A stretch of 64,000 nucleotides of DNA from Verrucomicrobiia bacterium (lineage in GTDB: Bacteria > Verrucomicrobiota > Verrucomicrobiia > Verrucomicrobiales > DEV007): contig JAUIAH010000031.1 of the NCBI GenBank assembly GCA_030425385.1, positions 1-64,000 on the forward strand. Reading direction: 5' to 3'. A program made the translations under genes and the position numbers. Position 1 is the stretch's first letter; each line of letters begins with the position of its first letter. Shown here piece after piece: positions 60,351-64,000 of the stretch. The notes under the pieces are model-generated. The model saw only the letters and a program-made list of their open reading frames with translations. It was not told the origin of the DNA and did no database searches.

Positions 60351-61322
60351 CTACTCTTCCGCCTTGGATTTCTCTAGCACCTCGGCGATTGTGACTTCCT
60401 TGCCGCCGCGTCGCTTGCTTTCGTCGGCGGCTTCCATGAAGGCGAAGAGTTCGATGGTCTCTTCGGCGCTAACAGGAGGCTTCCCGGTTTGGAAGAACTT
60501 CACGACCTCGGCCACCAGTGGTTGGTAGCCATCGAAACCGCCGACCTCAGAGTCGCCTTTCTCGCCTTTGGCGATTCCATGGTAGCCTTTGCCTTCGCGA
60601 AAGATGCCCGTGCGATTGCTTTCCCACTTTCCGATCACCTCGATCATGCCGTCAGCCGTCTCGCCGCGCTTGACGGAAAGGCAGCCGGTGCCCATGACGG
60701 TGAAGAGCGCTTCGCAGCCGTGGACGCCGTACCAGAAGAGGTCGGGATGATGCGGCTCGATCTTGGCTGGGCTGGTGGTGCGTGCCTCGAGCACCGTGCC
60801 AATAGAACCGTGGCGCACCGCCTGGGTCGAGGCTGCGTAGCGGAGAGAAGAGGATGAGAACACGGGTACCTTGGCTGCTTCGGCGAGTTTGAAGATCGTG
60901 ACAGCATCTTTGAGCGTTCCGGCGATGGGCTTGTCGAGGTAGAGCGGTTTCTTGGCGGCGATGACTTGTCGCGCTTGCTCCAGATGCGGCCTACCATCGA
61001 CGGATTCAATCATGACGGCATCGACGTTCTGACACAGTTCCGCAATGGTATCGTAGATGGTGACCTCGTATTTCTCCTGTAAGGTCGTGGTGTAGCCCTC
61101 GACACGGCTGATGCTTGACTCAATGTCAGGGCTGCCACCTTTGAATCCCGCCACGACTTTGGCTCCAGGCACATGCCCCTTGGCATCGGGATTGTTGATC
61201 GTTTCCGTAAAGGCGGTGACGTGCGAAGTGTCGAGACCGATCATCCCGATGCGGATGAAGTCATCCTGTGCACTGGCGGTGGTGACGAGGGCAGCGAGAA
61301 GAAGCGTGAGGATTGCTTTCAT
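60351..61322 (-). CDS. Exported Gfo/Idh/MocA-like oxidoreductase
   Basis: Family members are NAD(P)-dependent sugar or inositol dehydrogenases, with a Rossmann domain followed by an alpha/beta domain. Here a Sec-type signal peptide (MKAILTLLLAALVTTASAQ) precedes IRIGMIGLDTSHV, a nucleotide loop that departs from the usual GxGxxG. DKP (130-132), the family's (E/D)KP motif, and FWYGVHGCEALFTVMG with a His/Glu active-site-like patch are present. Export without a twin-Arg motif is unusual for a cofactor enzyme, so it may be a lipid-free periplasmic relative with changed function. It starts 21 nt after the DUF1501 gene, as part of a minus-strand series with the DUF1553 gene. Length 323 residues. 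Confidence 0.85.
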   Translation of the reverse strand: MKAILTLLLAALVTTASAQDDFIRIGMIGLDTSHVTAFTETINNPDAKGHVPGAKVVAGFKGGSPDIESSISRVEGYTTTLQEKYEVTIYDTIAELCQNVDAVMIESVDGRPHLEQARQVIAAKKPLYLDKPIAGTLKDAVTIFKLAEAAKVPVFSSSSLRYAASTQAVRHGSIGTVLEARTTSPAKIEPHHPDLFWYGVHGCEALFTVMGTGCLSVKRGETADGMIEVIGKWESNRTGIFREGKGYHGIAKGEKGDSEVGGFDGYQPLVAEVVKFFQTGKPPVSAEETIELFAFMEAADESKRRGGKEVTIAEVLEKSKAEE

Positions 61323-61343
61323 GACAAGAGTTGTGAGGATAGG

Positions 61344-62801
61344 CTAGGCCAACAAGGGCTGCACGATGTTTCCGTGGACATCTGTCAGTCGGAAATCACG
61401 CCCTTGGTGGCGGTAAGTGAGCCGTTCGTGATTGACCCCTAGGCAGTGTAGGATGGTGGCGTTGAGGTCGTGAATGTGGACGGGATCCTTAACCACATTG
61501 TAGCTAAAGTCATCGGTCTCGCCATAGACGACACCGGGCTTGATCCCGCCGCCAGCCATCCACTTGGTGTAACAGCGCGGGTGATGGTCGCGCCCGTAAT
61601 TCTCGCGAGTGAGCTTGCCCTGACAATACACGGTGCGGCCGAATTCGCCGCCCCAAATGACGAGCGTATCGTCTAACATACCCTTTGATTTGAGATCGCG
61701 GATGAGAGCCGCGCATGGTTGGTCAATGATACGGCATTGACGCGAGATATCGTTGGGAAGATTCCCGTGCTGATCCCATTGGCGGATGAAGACCTGCGTG
61801 AAGCGTACGCCGCGCTCGGCCAGGCGTCGTGCCAACAGGCAGTTCGCCGCGAAGGTGCCAGGCGTCTTCACCTCGTCGCCATACATCTTGAGTACGGAGT
61901 CCGGCTCCTTAGAAATGTCCGTCAGCTCGGGGACAGAGGTCTGCATGCGATAGGCCATTTCATACTGAGCGATACGCGCTTGGATTTCGGGATCGCCCAC
62001 CGCCTGGTAGCGTACCGCGTTGAGCTTGGCCAATTCGTCTAACATCCGTCTGCGCATGCTCTCGCTCATGCCTTGTGGGTTTGATAGATACAAGACAGGG
62101 TCGCCACTGGAGCGGAGGCTCACGCCTTGATGCCGATTGGAGAGAAATCCAGCACCCCACAGCCTTTCGTAAAGGGCTTGCCCGCCGAAGCCGCCGTTGA
62201 CTGTGGAATGGAGAACGACAAAGGCCGGGAGATTCTCATTCAGGCTTCCAAGGCCGTAGGAGACCCATGCACCGGTACTGGGGCGACCGGGCAATTGGCT
62301 CCCTGTTTGAATGTAAGTGATGGCGGGGTCGTGATTGATGGCCTCTGTGTGGACCGTCTTGATCACTGCGATATCGTCAATGATACCCGCGGTATGAGGC
62401 AGCAATTCACTGATCCAGACACCGTCCTGGCCGTGTCGGCTGAACTTGAATTTGGAAGGAGCAATGGGGAAACGCTCCTGACCAGAAGTCATCGTGGTGA
62501 TGCGTTGGCCATTGCGGATGGTGTCCGGGAGATCTTTGTCAAACCAATCGTTCAGCTGCGGTTTATAATCCCACATGTCCAACTGTGAGGGCGCGCCAGA
62601 CATGAAGAGGTAGATGACACGATTGGCCTTGGGCGCGAATTGGCGATACTTCGCGAGATCGGCCTCGGGATTGGGCTGGTTGGTGGCAAAGAGCTGCGGA
62701 TTCAACAGAGAGGCCAAGGCGGCGGTACCAATGCCCGTGGCAGTACGGCCAAAGAAATGGCGTCTCGTTTCAACGAGAGCGGCTTCGCGGAGAGGGTTCA
62801 T
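61344..62801 (-). CDS. DUF1501 (sulfatase-fold) Tat-exported protein
   Basis: DUF1501 proteins have an alkaline-phosphatase/sulfatase-like fold and are abundant in Planctomycetota and Verrucomicrobiota, nearly always beside a DUF1549/DUF1553 cytochrome-type gene. Their reaction is not settled. This 485-residue copy has a twin-Arg signal (RRHFFG, 13-18, then [11 protein letters not shown]), [47 protein letters not shown] and [21 protein letters not shown], all typical. It follows the DUF1553 gene by 24 nt and precedes the Gfo/Idh-like gene by 21 nt. These three form a tight unit. Confidence 0.95.
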   Translation of the reverse strand: MNPLREAALVETRRHFFGRTATGIGTAALASLLNPQLFATNQPNPEADLAKYRQFAPKANRVIYLFMSGAPSQLDMWDYKPQLNDWFDKDLPDTIRNGQRITTMTSGQERFPIAPSKFKFSRHGQDGVWISELLPHTAGIIDDIAVIKTVHTEAINHDPAITYIQTGSQLPGRPSTGAWVSYGLGSLNENLPAFVVLHSTVNGGFGGQALYERLWGAGFLSNRHQGVSLRSSGDPVLYLSNPQGMSESMRRRMLDELAKLNAVRYQAVGDPEIQARIAQYEMAYRMQTSVPELTDISKEPDSVLKMYGDEVKTPGTFAANCLLARRLAERGVRFTQVFIRQWDQHGNLPNDISRQCRIIDQPCAALIRDLKSKGMLDDTLVIWGGEFGRTVYCQGKLTRENYGRDHHPRCYTKWMAGGGIKPGVVYGETDDFSYNVVKDPVHIHDLNATILHCLGVNHERLTYRHQGRDFRLTDVHGNIVQPLLA

Positions 62802-62825
62802 GAGAAGATGATATGTGGAGAAGTG

Positions 62826-64000
62826 TTAGCCTTTAGTGACGGTCTCACTGAGATTGAGAAGGAGGTGGGCGACCATGGTCCACGCAGCGTGTTCGTTGGG
62901 GTCGAGGGCATCGACCCTGGGAGAGTCGCCCGTTGCGAGGAGGTCTTTCGCTGCTTGGGTGTCCGCCTCAAAGGCCGCGAGCTGGTCCTCATAGAGATTG
63001 AGGAGAGAAGCGGCCTCGGTCGGCGTCGGGCGACGTGCTAGAACGGTGCGCACAGCGAATGCTAAGCGTTCGTCCAACGTGGCGCCGCCCTCACGAAGCG
63101 TCCGTGCTGCCAGGTGACGCGCGGCTTCGATGTACTGCACATCATTCATCAAGACGAGCGCTTGCAATGGGGTGTTCGTACGGGCACGGCGAACCATGCA
63201 CGTCTCACGATTGGGAGCATCAAAGGTGGCCATGGAGGGTGGCGGTGCCGTGCGTTTCCAGAACGTATACATGCTGCGGCGGTAGAGCGCCGCCCCTGAA
63301 TCTTGTTTGAATTCTTGCGTATTGCTCCCGCCGAACGCCACGGGTTTCCATAAGCCAGATGGCTGGTAGGGTTTCACGCTCTTGCCACCTAACTGATGCA
63401 CTAACAGTCCGCTTACAGCCAGGGCTTGGTCACGAATGGTCTCGGCATCAAGTCGGAACCGAGGCCCCCGAGCGAGCAAGCGATTCTCAGGATCGCGCTC
63501 TCGTTTCGCTGCCGTGACGCGCGACGATTGCTGATAGGTTTCAGATAGCACGAGTTGCTTGAAGAATCGCTTCACGTCCCAACCGGAACCAACGAAATCC
63601 AGCGCCAACCAATCGAGAAGTTCGGGATGCGATGGTTGTTCCCCTTGAATGCCAAAGTCTTCTGACGTTTTAACCAATCCCGTGCCAAAGAGCTGTTGCC
63701 AGAAGCGGTTGACCGTGACCCGGGCCGTCAAAGGATGTTCGGGATCGACCAGCCATTGGGCGAGGCCCAGGCGATTCGGCGGGAGATCCTCACGGCCTGG
63801 CAGGATCCACTCGGGAACTTGAGAGCTGACCGCTTCGCGTTTCTCGGTGTATTCGCCTCGCTCAAGGATGTGTGCCTGCCGTGGTTCCTTCCGTTCCTCC
63901 ATCACAAGGGTGGCCGGGATGGCCTTGTCGATCGCGGCCAACTCCTCATCGATGGCGCGCAAGGCCGCCTGCTGCTGGGCGAAAGATGCCTTCATCGTGG
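62826..64000 (-). CDS. DUF1553 (PSD1) protein, 5' end outside the window
   Basis: The frame stays open to the window edge, so the start and the usual N-terminal part (cytochrome-c-like PSCyt1 and DUF1549 domains) are missing. What remains is the DUF1553 domain: [63 protein letters not shown], then [22 protein letters not shown] and [13 protein letters not shown]-like text (here [14 protein letters not shown]). It ends NLSETVTKG. The family is membrane-associated or secreted and is paired with DUF1501 proteins in polysaccharide-degrading members of the PVC group. The DUF1501 gene follows 24 nt on. About 391 residues are visible, where a full copy is often 900 or more. Confidence 0.92.
   Translation of the reverse strand, partial: TMKASFAQQQAALRAIDEELAAIDKAIPATLVMEERKEPRQAHILERGEYTEKREAVSSQVPEWILPGREDLPPNRLGLAQWLVDPEHPLTARVTVNRFWQQLFGTGLVKTSEDFGIQGEQPSHPELLDWLALDFVGSGWDVKRFFKQLVLSETYQQSSRVTAAKRERDPENRLLARGPRFRLDAETIRDQALAVSGLLVHQLGGKSVKPYQPSGLWKPVAFGGSNTQEFKQDSGAALYRRSMYTFWKRTAPPPSMATFDAPNRETCMVRRARTNTPLQALVLMNDVQYIEAARHLAARTLREGGATLDERLAFAVRTVLARRPTPTEAASLLNLYEDQLAAFEADTQAAKDLLATGDSPRVDALDPNEHAAWTMVAHLLLNLSETVTKG

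Overview
The window looks like a chromosomal segment from a member of the Verrucomicrobiota, or less likely another PVC-group bacterium. The evidence is the gene set: a CotH/lamin-tail secreted protein, sodium:solute symporters beside a sulfatase, a Tat-exported DUF1501 protein next to a DUF1553 protein, a PEP-CTERM protein, an ECF sigma factor paired with a WD40 Ser/Thr kinase, and very large secreted proteins. I see no rRNA or tRNA gene, CRISPR array, insertion sequence or phage module. GC content is moderate, apart from a clearly GC-richer block inside the largest gene. Shine-Dalgarno sequences are weak or absent before most genes.

Layout. At 0.3-8.5 kb on the plus strand lie a secreted CotH-family protein, an SSS symporter, an SLC13-type transporter with RCK_C domains, and a small protein that matches the pattern of Whirly-type single-strand DNA binding proteins. 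At 8.6-24.7 kb on the minus strand, read from high to low coordinates, come an ECF-like sigma factor, a membrane Ser/Thr kinase with about 13 WD40-like repeats, a secreted LamG protein, and a 3,428-residue secreted protein that starts 3 nt after the LamG stop. The C-terminal third of that giant resembles the helical and C-terminal region of Tc-toxin A subunits. This is my main candidate for something new. At 24.8-27.6 kb on the plus strand is a secreted DUF5060/apiosidase-like glycoside hydrolase.

At 27.6-51.4 kb on the minus strand is a 7,691-residue secreted repeat protein, followed after 23 bp by a PEP-CTERM protein. The giant contains two propeller-like modules, about 25 SdrD_B-type domains, ten GEVED-type domains, a DUF11 domain apparently split by two jelly-roll domains, and a P domain. 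Its DNA shows a recent internal copy event and a GC-rich internal block. At 51.7-55.0 kb on the minus strand are a membrane alpha/beta hydrolase, a basic Pro/Arg-rich secreted protein, and two tail-anchored coiled-coil proteins. At 55.4-64.0 kb are aroB, a LOG-family protein coupled to a sulfatase, a divergent SSS symporter, then a Gfo/Idh/MocA-like protein, a DUF1501 protein and a DUF1553 protein that runs off the window.

Taken together the region suits a surface-active heterotroph. The sulfatase, glycoside hydrolase, symporters and DUF1501/DUF1553 pair are typical of polysaccharide use in this group. The two giants and their partners probably act at or outside the cell surface. The sigma factor and kinase may control the downstream secreted pair, but that is inferred from position only.
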